DNA of 64,000 nucleotides from the IMG/VR virus record IMGVR_UViG_3300031857_007891, positions 1-64,000 of that record; one strand, given 5' to 3'. The notes beneath the pieces were generated by a model. The model was not told where the DNA came from. It saw only the letters and a list, made by a program, of their open reading frames with translations, and did not search any database. This document shows, piece by piece, positions 50,547 to 60,500 of the stretch (position 1 is its first letter; each line of letters opens with the position of its first letter). The translations under genes were made by a program, and so were the position numbers. The stretch is from a virus.

Positions 50547-53500
50547 ATGGAGGAAAACCCATATTTAGCACAGATAGCAAAAGACACTGGACTTGCTGTA
50601 GACACAAACCCTTCTGATACTTCTAAATACTCAGACAATCCATACCTACAACAAATTCAAAAGGACTCTGTAAAGCCTTTAGAGATTACTACCTCTCCTG
50701 ATAAATACATGTCAGGGCTAGATCAGGCTGCTGGTATAATCAATGTAACCAATAGATACCAAGACTCACTTGCTAACTATGCTAAGTATGATGTAGGACT
50801 AAGCCCATTCGGAGAAGACTGGAATGAGATTCGTGCAAACAATCAGGGAGTTGGTGAGAAGATAGGAAGAGGATTGTTAAAGATGGGAGCCACAATGAGT
50901 GGAGCTATTGCAGAAAATACTATCGGGGTATTCTCTGGGTTAGCCTCTATGACTACTGGAGGAACCTATGCAGACAATGCAGTAGGTAGATCTGTTGATG
51001 AAATGAATGAGTGGATGGCTGAAAACCTTCCACACTACTACACTCAGAAAGAACAGGATCCTGATCGTAGTATGTTATCTGCTCTAGGGACAGCTAACTT
51101 CTGGACTGATAAGTTTGCTAATGGATTAGGTTATTCATTAGGATCACTAGCTACAGTATGGGCTACAGGAGGTACAGGATTGATTGGTAGAGCAGTTGGG
51201 ATGGTAGGAAAAGGCATAGCTACCTTTGGTGAAGCTGCAGCTGTTGGCAAGATTGCAACTACAGGAGATAAACTTAAAAAGATTTACGAAGCCTCTAAGA
51301 TGATTAAGACTGGGGCTAAGTTATCAGATGATGTAGGAAAAGCAGCTAAGATAGCTAGAGGATTAAATGCTGCTAAGCACTTAGAGGTAGGAGCTATGAT
51401 GTCTCTTGCTGAATCATCAGTAGAAGCCAGAGAGAAATCTAAAGAGTTTGTAAGAGAACAATTTGAAGCTTGGGAAGAGGCTAATCCAGGTAAGTCTGCT
51501 CAACAGGATATGAGTGTTGAGGAAAGGCAAGCAATTTTAGATAGTGCAAGAGCTGTAGAGAATACAGCATTTGGTTTAAATATGGCAATCTTAATGCCTA
51601 CTAACTTATTCACCTTTGGTAGTATGTTAGGGGGATCTAAGAAGTTAGCCGGAATTCCAGTTGGTGAGAGTCTTACTGATGATATTATTAAGCAAGGAGA
51701 TAAGTATGTACTTAAAACTCCTACTACCTCCTTTGGAAAAACTCTTCAGAAGGTCAACAAGTTCTCAAGTCCTATCTATCAGAATTCACTTAACGAAGCT
51801 TTCCAGGAAGGAGCTCAGTATGCAATTGGTGTAGGAGCTAGTGAATATTTTAAGAATAAGTTTGATACTGGAAGTGGGGATATTGCAGGTGCCTTTATGA
51901 AAGGTATGAGTGAAACTTTTGGAAGTGCAGACGGTAGAGAAAGCATGCTTCTTGGAGCTCTCATTGGTGGAGGTATGGGGGCAGTAAGTACAACAGTTGG
52001 TGCTGAAGCTAGTAGAAGGAAAACTGTTGCTGCTAATACAGAGGCTCTGTTAAATATTAAGAACAGTGCAACATTCACTAACCTGGCTGCTAGTGCAGAA
52101 CAGAATGATGAGATTCTTAGAACCATCACTGGGATAACTGCTGCTAACCAAATGGGGAATTATAAAGTTGCTAATGAATTAAGAAAACAACTTATTGCTC
52201 AAAGAGCTGCTAAGTTTCAGGCACTAGATGCAGAGGATCTTGCCCTTGAAGAATTCGACGATCTTGAAAAGATGTCAGAAGAAGAGTTCATGAAACGTAC
52301 AGGGTACGATACTACTAAGACAGAAGATGGTAAATTAAAAAGTATATTTTCTGAACAAAGTGGAGGTAAAAGCCATGTGCAGGTAGTTCAAGAACTTAAA
52401 GAAGAATACAAAAAGGCTGCTAAGTTAAATAGAGACTTAGATAGTATTATTCAAAGAGTTAATCCTATTCAAACAGGATTACCTGGACTACTACAATCGA
52501 AGGAGCAGAAGGCTGCAGATGCTACTCAAAGATTATATAATCAGAGGTTGAAAGCTATTATGATGCAACACATGGTTGGCATCGATACCAGAGATGAAGA
52601 GATTGATTCTAGCATAAATGAACTTAGAAAGCTTTCCCCAGAAGGTCCAGATTCATTTGCTTCTATTAGTAAAAATGATATTCTAGCTCTTGTTAAAAAG
52701 AACAAGATAACTATGTCTGCATCTGGGGAGATACAATTCCCTAAATCTGTAGTAAGTACTACAATTACTGACACAGATACAGAAGAAGAAAAAGCTAGGA
52801 AGAAAGCAGAGGCTCAAAGCCCAGAAGGAAAGAGAGAAAAGAAGGAAGAGGATGATGATAATAAGGTGCTATCTAAACTTGAGAAAGCAATTATCTATGC
52901 TCAAAATCTTGACCCACTGGCTAAGATAAAGTTCGAAAATGAACTTGCAAATTTGTTTACTGGGTTACGAATGAGAGAAGAATCAATAGCTGCATTCGAA
53001 GAGCTTATGACTTCTCCAGAGAGAAGAGACTTAGCCATTCTTGCTAAACAATCTGCTAAGATAGAAGCTAAGATTGCTAATGATAACAAAGAGGCTAGTG
53101 TAGTTATTGATGAGGCTAGATCTACTGCAGACCTAGATGCCCTTATAAATACAGATACACTTAGCCCTGAACTAAAAGAAAAACTACTTAGAAAGTATAA
53201 AGAACTTGAAGAAGTAGAAGATAGATATGCAGAAGACTTTAACATTCTTACTGACGATCATCTTAAAGATTTGATGGTGGGTATAGAAGAGATTAAAGAA
53301 TCTGATCCACAAAAAGCTGTAGCTCTGATGAGAGTTGTAGCAGCTAGAGCAGGGGAGACTAAAGCTCAGAAAGAAGCTAGAGTTGCTGCAAACGATAAAC
53401 AGAAAGAAGCTCAAGCAGCAGCTGAAGCCTCGGTAGCTGGATTAGGGGCTAGCCAAGCTAATACTCCTAATGCTAAGCCATATGTAAATAAGATTAGAGT

Positions 53501-56500
53501 TACTACAAGTGATAATAGAAACCTGATAATTAATGGGGTTCCTTATAGGAATGACAACATTAATATTATGGATGCTCTAGAACTGGATATGGTGGCAATG
53601 TCAGAAGATGGCCAAATCCCAGTAATAGCAGTTAATCTTACAAACAAAGCTGGTCAAAAGGTTAGGTTTGCCACAGAACAAGATCCAATCTTAGCACAAG
53701 AACTTGCTGAGGTTATAATGACTGGGTATATTTCTGAGGGTACTATAGATACTGTAAACATGACTAGAGAGGAAGCTGAGGATAGAGCAAATACTATTCT
53801 TAAGCTTTCTAAGAAAAAAGAAAATGCAATACAGACTAAAACTAACATTAAAGCAGAAAACAGGCCAGATGCTGCTACCTATGAATTTGCAATCAAAGAA
53901 GTTCAAAAATATTTAGATGGATTATTCGAAGCTAAGAAGCTTTTAGAAGATGCATATAAACGAGACGGCCAGCCTGACTCAGTTGTACAAGGTCTTGAGA
54001 ATTACCAAACTTTGGTACAAATGCTTGAGACTTATACAAAAAAGCTTGCAGATCTTCAAAAGTCTCATAGGGAAATGGTAGGCATACCTAACCAGGTAGA
54101 TCCTACTATTACTCCAGGAGAATTAAACAATCAGGATTCTATAGAGATTAACAATGAAGTTGGTAGTCTAAAATCAATGTCTCAGAATCTAGATGTTAAG
54201 ATAGCTGCTCTTAGAAATTTAATACAAGGGATTGATACAGAATCTGGAGTAGGTCAAGAAGAGTTGAAAAAGCTTCAGGAGTCTCTAGACCTAGCTATAG
54301 AAGAACAAAGACAACTGCAAAATCAAATTAATAAATTATCACAAGAAGATGAAAGTAGAAAATCAAGTGAGTCTAGTAAAGAAACACAAACTCCCGAAGG
54401 AACTCAGGAACCTACTGCGGAACAAGGAGATAACGCAGAGGCTGAGGGAGATGTTCAAGTACCTACGACAGAAGAACTAGATATTAATGATGAGGAAGAA
54501 ACCGGAGAGATGATCTTCGGAAGTGATTCATTTAGTTCTGTTGATTTATTTGCAGAAGAGACTGACGATGTAGCTATCAATCCAGTCTTTGAAGAAGATG
54601 ATGAGGAAGGGGTTGAAGATATTGTAGATGAAGATATCCCAGTACGTGAGACAACTGTTACAGTTGTTGATGAAGAAGAGACAGAGATAAATGAAAATGC
54701 AGGAGATATAGATGCCAGGATAGTTAAGAATGAATATGGAACTACTGATGACTATAACAATATAATTATAGACACAGATGGTACTCCTACTAAGAATGAA
54801 GACTATCATGGAAATGGAAAGAGGCCTGAAGAACCTGGATATAAAGAAGGAAGAAGGCAGAAGAATCTTAAGGGGCTAATTATTCCTATAGATCCTAGAA
54901 TCCTTTCCTCACATATAGACTCCCCACAAGGAAGTGAAATTGAGTTTGAGGTTCGTCCAGATACTATGTACTGGAATAAAGTTAAAGATGCTATCCCTGC
55001 AAATAGACACTGGGAGAGTGTACCAATCTTTGTACGTGTTAAAACTCCTAATGGTTTTGAAAGAGTCGGGATGTTGGAAGGTTATAATCCTAATAAACTA
55101 GAAAAAAATATAAGTCGTAAGGAAATATATGAAAACTTCTTAAAAGGAAAGAGAGTAACTAGTACTATAGCAGGTAAGAGAGGAATTCATAACTCTCAGA
55201 ATATTGCAAATGCTATTGATAAGAATGGAGAAACATTCTTCTATAGTCCATTTCAAGATGGAGCTATGCCTACTCTTGCTATTGCCACTCCACAGAAAGA
55301 GAGTGGTATGAGTAAATGGGAGGTATTCCTAAGAGGAGATAATGTAACAGAAGAAGATGAAATCCCAAGCTTTCAGGCTGACAGAAAGCATCTAGGAAAG
55401 GTAGCTATGATTGTTAGGACTCCATTAGGTGGGTTTAAGCAATTATTCCTTACTACTAGAAGAATGACCCAAGCAGGCTTAGATGCTGCAAAGATTGCTA
55501 TTATAAAAGGAAGACCTGAGAAAGCAGATGATTTGGTAGGTTTTAACTTAATTGCTGAGATGGCCGTTAATTTAAGTAGAACGGACATGGTATTCTCAGA
55601 TAACATATCTGAATCAGGATCTGAAATTCAAGAAAGATTATATACTTTTTATCTCCCTAAAGCTGAAAGTTACATAAGAATAAACAATGTAGAGTTAGCA
55701 AAAGCTTTAGCTAAACAAAGTTTTAAATTTAGTTTTGTAAAAGCAGTAGTAGGAGAAAAGGGTGGAATAAACTGGGACCCAGATAAGACTAAAGCTAAAC
55801 TCCATAAACTTGTACAAGGTGATGTAGTTTCTGCTTTCGAGGAAGCAGTAATGAGAAGAAGATATCAAGTAAACGGATTTAAACTTGCTTATAATGAAAA
55901 ATTTGAATCTCCATTTTTAGATCCGAATACAGCAGAGGGTAGAGTATATAATTCATATATTGAATATCTTGCTGATCCTGAGGCTATACCTGATATTGAT
56001 TCTGATAGCCAATCTCATACTGGTATTCTAATGTCAGATATGTACCTGAATGAAGATGGAAGTCCATACTTTGATATAGGGATTACTTATGGTCCAATGA
56101 CAGTAGATGGTAAGAAGCTTAATAGTAGTGAAGAAACTATATCTGGACAGTCTGCTAATGCTAAAATAACTCCTGAGGAGGAAGAAGAAGATGATGAGTA
56201 TGCTGATGACAATGATGATGATGATGAGTCTACGGATTCAGAAGATGAGGATGATGTTAACAATAGCATCTTTAGTGCTGTAAATGGAAATGAAGAAGTA
56301 CAAGAAGAGGAAGAAGTACAAGATGAAACAACAGGATCTACTACAACAACCGAAGATCTACTAAAAGCAAGAGGTCTTGTATCTGAGGTAGAAAAAACTG
56401 AAGGAGAGGAAGAAGAACCTCAAATTGCTAAAGAAGAGGAAGATACCTCTGGATTAGAAGATCCACTCATTGCCAGACTGATAGAAGTTCAGAAAAATGA

Positions 56501-57557
56501 GTATAAAGGGATGTTTAAAGATACGGTTACTGGGGAAGAGACTCACTACAAAATTCAACCTAAAGGAGATCCCACAGATAGAAAGTTTGCTCGTATCTCA
56601 AGTTTTGCTACTGAACCATTCAAAGGAGATAAACAAACTCAGATAGCTTCTAGTAGAGCAGGTGTTACAGTACATGATATTGTAGAATCTATCTTGATGG
56701 GGAAAACAGACTTTACTCGTGGAGATAAAATGAGTCGTGTAGCATTCCTTGAACTCATTAGTCAAGTAGCAGATATAAAAAGATTGATTGTAAAGAACAA
56801 AGAAACAGTTCTTGCTACTGAAATGATTGTTTATAGGGGAAAAGATAGCAGATATGATGGGGAAGAATTTGCTGGTAAGTTTGATATCCTTGTAAAAAAG
56901 CCAAAGAAAAGAGGAAAGCCTACTGAGTATCACATCTACGATATAAAAACTGGATCAGAAGCTAGCCTCAACTCTTATGATAAAGGGTATACAGATCCAA
57001 AGACTAAGCAAGTTTCTAAAAGTAAAAGAGACCAGCATGGCACTCAACTCAGTCTGTATGCTTATTCTTTAGTAGGCTTAGGTGACTTAAAACCAGCTAA
57101 CATCACAGGTAGTGTTCTATTTATCCCAGTAAGATATAATACAGAAGGGTATATAGAAAAAGTATCTAACATGGCTGAAAAGAAGTTTACTTTAAACTTT
57201 AATGTGAAAGAGTTATTGAAAGGTAACGTATCTTTCGAGCAGAAAAGAGTAAACACTACTTCTGATCCTAGTATCAATAATGCTGGTAAAAGTAAAGGAA
57301 GCACAAAGGCTACTACTAAAGGTGCTGCCCCTAAGGGTGAAGAGACAGAAGCAGAAGCAGAGGCGGAGTCTATCAAAAAAACTAAAGACAGTGGATTTGT
57401 AAAAGGAGACGTATTAGATGCAGGTTTGAAGATAGCTATAATGAGTGATGCTATAGATGCTGAAGGTATTGTTAGTTTGTATAAATCTCAAAATAAAACT
57501 ATAAGCCTAGAGGAAGCGCAGAAGTTAATGGATAAGGTATTGAAAAAAAATTGTTAA
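50547..57557 (+). CDS. giant internal protein with C-terminal RecB/Cas4-family nuclease domain
   Basis: 2336 residues. The N-terminal part has small-residue segments (LGYSLGSLATVWATGGTGLIG, about 190; LLGALIGGGMGAVSTTVG, about 470) that could form pores or channels, followed by long coiled coils and acidic linkers (about 1340-1410 and 1870-1960). The C-terminal nuclease has all four PD-(D/E)XK RecB-type motifs: GVTVHDIVE (H2043, E2047), AGKFDILV (D2113), HIYDIKTG (D2132, K2134) and QLSLYAY (Q2167, Y2171). It lies 1 nt before the virion RNA polymerase. Probably ejected into the host. Nuclease call high, target unknown. Confidence 0.88.
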   Translation: MEENPYLAQIAKDTGLAVDTNPSDTSKYSDNPYLQQIQKDSVKPLEITTSPDKYMSGLDQAAGIINVTNRYQDSLANYAKYDVGLSPFGEDWNEIRANNQGVGEKIGRGLLKMGATMSGAIAENTIGVFSGLASMTTGGTYADNAVGRSVDEMNEWMAENLPHYYTQKEQDPDRSMLSALGTANFWTDKFANGLGYSLGSLATVWATGGTGLIGRAVGMVGKGIATFGEAAAVGKIATTGDKLKKIYEASKMIKTGAKLSDDVGKAAKIARGLNAAKHLEVGAMMSLAESSVEAREKSKEFVREQFEAWEEANPGKSAQQDMSVEERQAILDSARAVENTAFGLNMAILMPTNLFTFGSMLGGSKKLAGIPVGESLTDDIIKQGDKYVLKTPTTSFGKTLQKVNKFSSPIYQNSLNEAFQEGAQYAIGVGASEYFKNKFDTGSGDIAGAFMKGMSETFGSADGRESMLLGALIGGGMGAVSTTVGAEASRRKTVAANTEALLNIKNSATFTNLAASAEQNDEILRTITGITAANQMGNYKVANELRKQLIAQRAAKFQALDAEDLALEEFDDLEKMSEEEFMKRTGYDTTKTEDGKLKSIFSEQSGGKSHVQVVQELKEEYKKAAKLNRDLDSIIQRVNPIQTGLPGLLQSKEQKAADATQRLYNQRLKAIMMQHMVGIDTRDEEIDSSINELRKLSPEGPDSFASISKNDILALVKKNKITMSASGEIQFPKSVVSTTITDTDTEEEKARKKAEAQSPEGKREKKEEDDDNKVLSKLEKAIIYAQNLDPLAKIKFENELANLFTGLRMREESIAAFEELMTSPERRDLAILAKQSAKIEAKIANDNKEASVVIDEARSTADLDALINTDTLSPELKEKLLRKYKELEEVEDRYAEDFNILTDDHLKDLMVGIEEIKESDPQKAVALMRVVAARAGETKAQKEARVAANDKQKEAQAAAEASVAGLGASQANTPNAKPYVNKIRVTTSDNRNLIINGVPYRNDNINIMDALELDMVAMSEDGQIPVIAVNLTNKAGQKVRFATEQDPILAQELAEVIMTGYISEGTIDTVNMTREEAEDRANTILKLSKKKENAIQTKTNIKAENRPDAATYEFAIKEVQKYLDGLFEAKKLLEDAYKRDGQPDSVVQGLENYQTLVQMLETYTKKLADLQKSHREMVGIPNQVDPTITPGELNNQDSIEINNEVGSLKSMSQNLDVKIAALRNLIQGIDTESGVGQEELKKLQESLDLAIEEQRQLQNQINKLSQEDESRKSSESSKETQTPEGTQEPTAEQGDNAEAEGDVQVPTTEELDINDEEETGEMIFGSDSFSSVDLFAEETDDVAINPVFEEDDEEGVEDIVDEDIPVRETTVTVVDEEETEINENAGDIDARIVKNEYGTTDDYNNIIIDTDGTPTKNEDYHGNGKRPEEPGYKEGRRQKNLKGLIIPIDPRILSSHIDSPQGSEIEFEVRPDTMYWNKVKDAIPANRHWESVPIFVRVKTPNGFERVGMLEGYNPNKLEKNISRKEIYENFLKGKRVTSTIAGKRGIHNSQNIANAIDKNGETFFYSPFQDGAMPTLAIATPQKESGMSKWEVFLRGDNVTEEDEIPSFQADRKHLGKVAMIVRTPLGGFKQLFLTTRRMTQAGLDAAKIAIIKGRPEKADDLVGFNLIAEMAVNLSRTDMVFSDNISESGSEIQERLYTFYLPKAESYIRINNVELAKALAKQSFKFSFVKAVVGEKGGINWDPDKTKAKLHKLVQGDVVSAFEEAVMRRRYQVNGFKLAYNEKFESPFLDPNTAEGRVYNSYIEYLADPEAIPDIDSDSQSHTGILMSDMYLNEDGSPYFDIGITYGPMTVDGKKLNSSEETISGQSANAKITPEEEEEDDEYADDNDDDDESTDSEDEDDVNNSIFSAVNGNEEVQEEEEVQDETTGSTTTTEDLLKARGLVSEVEKTEGEEEEPQIAKEEEDTSGLEDPLIARLIEVQKNEYKGMFKDTVTGEETHYKIQPKGDPTDRKFARISSFATEPFKGDKQTQIASSRAGVTVHDIVESILMGKTDFTRGDKMSRVAFLELISQVADIKRLIVKNKETVLATEMIVYRGKDSRYDGEEFAGKFDILVKKPKKRGKPTEYHIYDIKTGSEASLNSYDKGYTDPKTKQVSKSKRDQHGTQLSLYAYSLVGLGDLKPANITGSVLFIPVRYNTEGYIEKVSNMAEKKFTLNFNVKELLKGNVSFEQKRVNTTSDPSINNAGKSKGSTKATTKGAAPKGEETEAEAEAESIKKTKDSGFVKGDVLDAGLKIAIMSDAIDAEGIVSLYKSQNKTISLEEAQKLMDKVLKKNC

Positions 57558-57558
57558 T

Positions 57559-60500
57559 ATGACATTTTGCCCAAACAAATCACTTCCTGAATGGAAGGCA
57601 TTAGAAGAATCTCAACCCGACAGAGCTTACTATCTGTGGAATAAATATAAAGGAGAGGTACCTAGTAAGTTCTACTATCCTAAAGAAGTAGATAGAAAAG
57701 AGAAAGCAATCTCTTATCTATCTAAATTGTTTCCTGGAAAGGAAACTATCTTCTATGACTTTGCCAAAGAGATAGGGAATAAAACTCAGCATGGATATGT
57801 TGAGAATGGAGCAATTAACATGTGGACCTCAGCCGAGGCTGGTACTGAATATCACGAAGCTTATCACTTGCTATTCAGGACAATGCTGTCTGAAGAGCAA
57901 AGAGAATCTTTATATAAAGATGCTAGTAAGGAATTCGGTGCCCCAACTAAAGAAGAGATTGAAGCTATTAAGAAAGAGATTCTTAGCTTATATGATGTAG
58001 AGCTTGGGGATGAAGAGGCTACTAAGTTAGTACTTGAGGAAAAGATGGGGGATGGCTTCATGGAGCACATGCTTACAGAGGAAGAGAGTAGCAGAGGGAT
58101 ACTAGCTAGTATTGCTAAGTGGTTTAGAGATTTGTTTAGCTGGATAAAAGGTTTGATCTCTAACAAAATTGGACTTAGAGATCTGTACTCTCTTATGGAG
58201 ACTACCAAATCCAATGATACTTTCCTTGGTAGAGGAGTATTTAGAAATCCTCAAACTATGAATAGCACATATAATCCTAGCAGACTTATAGAGGGAATCC
58301 CTAGTGCTACTGTAGATAAGATGGTAGATGGTTTAACTACTATGGCTATTAAAGAGATAGATAACTGGGATGTAGCTGAGGTAGCTAAAATACTAGGAGA
58401 TGGTAAAAGAACTAATGGCTCTATAGTAAATGGACTGCTGTATCAGATTTATGAATTTAAAGATGGGAGAGTTAAAAGCAAAGCTGATATTGGTGTGCTG
58501 CAAAAAGCTTTTAGTCTGGAACTAACATTAAAAAATGCAGAACTAAAATATAAGTCTCTTGTAAAACAAAAACTTACAGATCAAGCTAAAGCCTTCAAGC
58601 CTGAGCTAGATGCTGCTATAAAGAATCTAGCAAACTATACTAATGAGAAGGGATTAAAAACAAAAAACTTAGTCCTTGTAAAGAAAGGTGCTAGTAAAAG
58701 AGATAAGGATATTGCAAGAAAAAAGAATACTCGTCGTACTCAGATTATGCATGTTATACAAAACTGGTACGGTAAAAAAGATCAAGCTACTGGAAACACA
58801 TTAGTCCCATCTTGGAGGGCATGGATTATTGACGAGCTCAATGCCAATCAATATAACATAGTAAAAGATGTAATCAAAGAGTCAGTTAAATCTACAAACG
58901 AAGAAGGTGATGCTGAGGATGGTGTTGTAGAAGCAGATGATGCAGGGGCAGAAAGAAAAGAAATTCATGGAAGAAGTCACTTTGCTGACTCTCCAGCAAA
59001 TAAACTTTCTCAAAAAGCAAAAATGCTTTTAAGAAGTATACCTATACTAACACCTGAATTATCACCTGATTCTGGTAAAATTATTTATAAGCCTTCTAAG
59101 AATCCTGTATTTACTAACATAACTCAAACATACTCGTTAAGATATGTATACAAGCAGCTCTCAGAACTATGGGCAGACTCTAGAAGTTTTGAAGAGATGG
59201 AGGCTAGGCTTATAGAAAAGAGTAAGTATAGACCAGACTATGCTGCAATTAACCAACGTGTTAAAAACTTTAATAATCAAGAGAGAGCATTATTATATCA
59301 TTCACTTGCATATACCTTAGCTGAATTCAATCTCATTATTCTAGGAGAAAAAGGCAAGGTTATGAATGCCAACAGTTCGTCTACTGAGTCTAAAATTATG
59401 TCACAGTGGACTAATCAGATAGTAGAGGTAGAAGGGCAATCAGAAGAAAGTGGTCAATCCAATAGAGCTGTATATACTAAAACTTTTGGAGAAGAGGATG
59501 ATGAGGCTACAGCAGAGTTTGCTGTAAAAGACTCTAAGTATAAAGCAATCAAAGATGCTCTTGAGAAGACATATAAATTCTATACTAAGAAGTATAAAGA
59601 TGATACTACAGCTAATGCAGCCTTTATTGGAAAAGAGGGGGCAATAGGTTCACCTGCATGGGAGCTGGGAAGTCTTATATGGGAGTTAGGTATGAACCTA
59701 GGAGATAATATAAGCAAGCTATCTACTATTAGAAATATACAATCTCTTATAGATAATGGATTTACAGCCACAGTTACAGAAGGTAAAAGAGTACGATCTC
59801 AGAAATTTATAGGACACTTAGCATTTCAAAAAATATATGAGCTAGGTAGATTAGAGGAAATAATTAAAACAGGTGTTGCTACTATAGCTCCAAGTGGTAA
59901 AGAGATTAATATAAGTGGTAAGTTAAAAAATCCTACCCCATTCTTTAACACTCAGAAAGGTGGTATGAAATTCCTTGCAAGTCTTGCTCCAATGTTCATG
60001 AGTAGATCTGCAGAAAGTTTTGTAACCCCTGTAAACACAGCTATTTATCCTGTAAATATGCCTACCTCTATATCAGAGATGGTGACAGAGGTAAAGGCAG
60101 ATTTAGAAAAGAATGGAAAAGAGGCATTCCAACTATACCGTGAGGATAAGTTTATATTTCCTCCAGGTATGGAACCAAGCCATATGTTTAATCACTTGCT
60201 AAATAATGAAGATTATCGTAGTGAATTTAAGATTCGTCCTACTGTAGGTATAAGAAATCCATCTGATGAAGGATTAGAGTATGAAGATTTTAATGACTTA
60301 GATTTTATTCTTACTAGAATAGAAGCATATCACAATAATGGGGATTCTAAATACTATTACTGTACTACTCCATCTCCTGGGGATAGAGCACGAAATGATA
60401 TGGACTTACTCCCCAGAATAAATGGTCACCGTTCAAGTGGATTTAATAAAACATATGCAGACGTATTTAGGGATGCTATCTTACAAGACCTATTTAGAAT

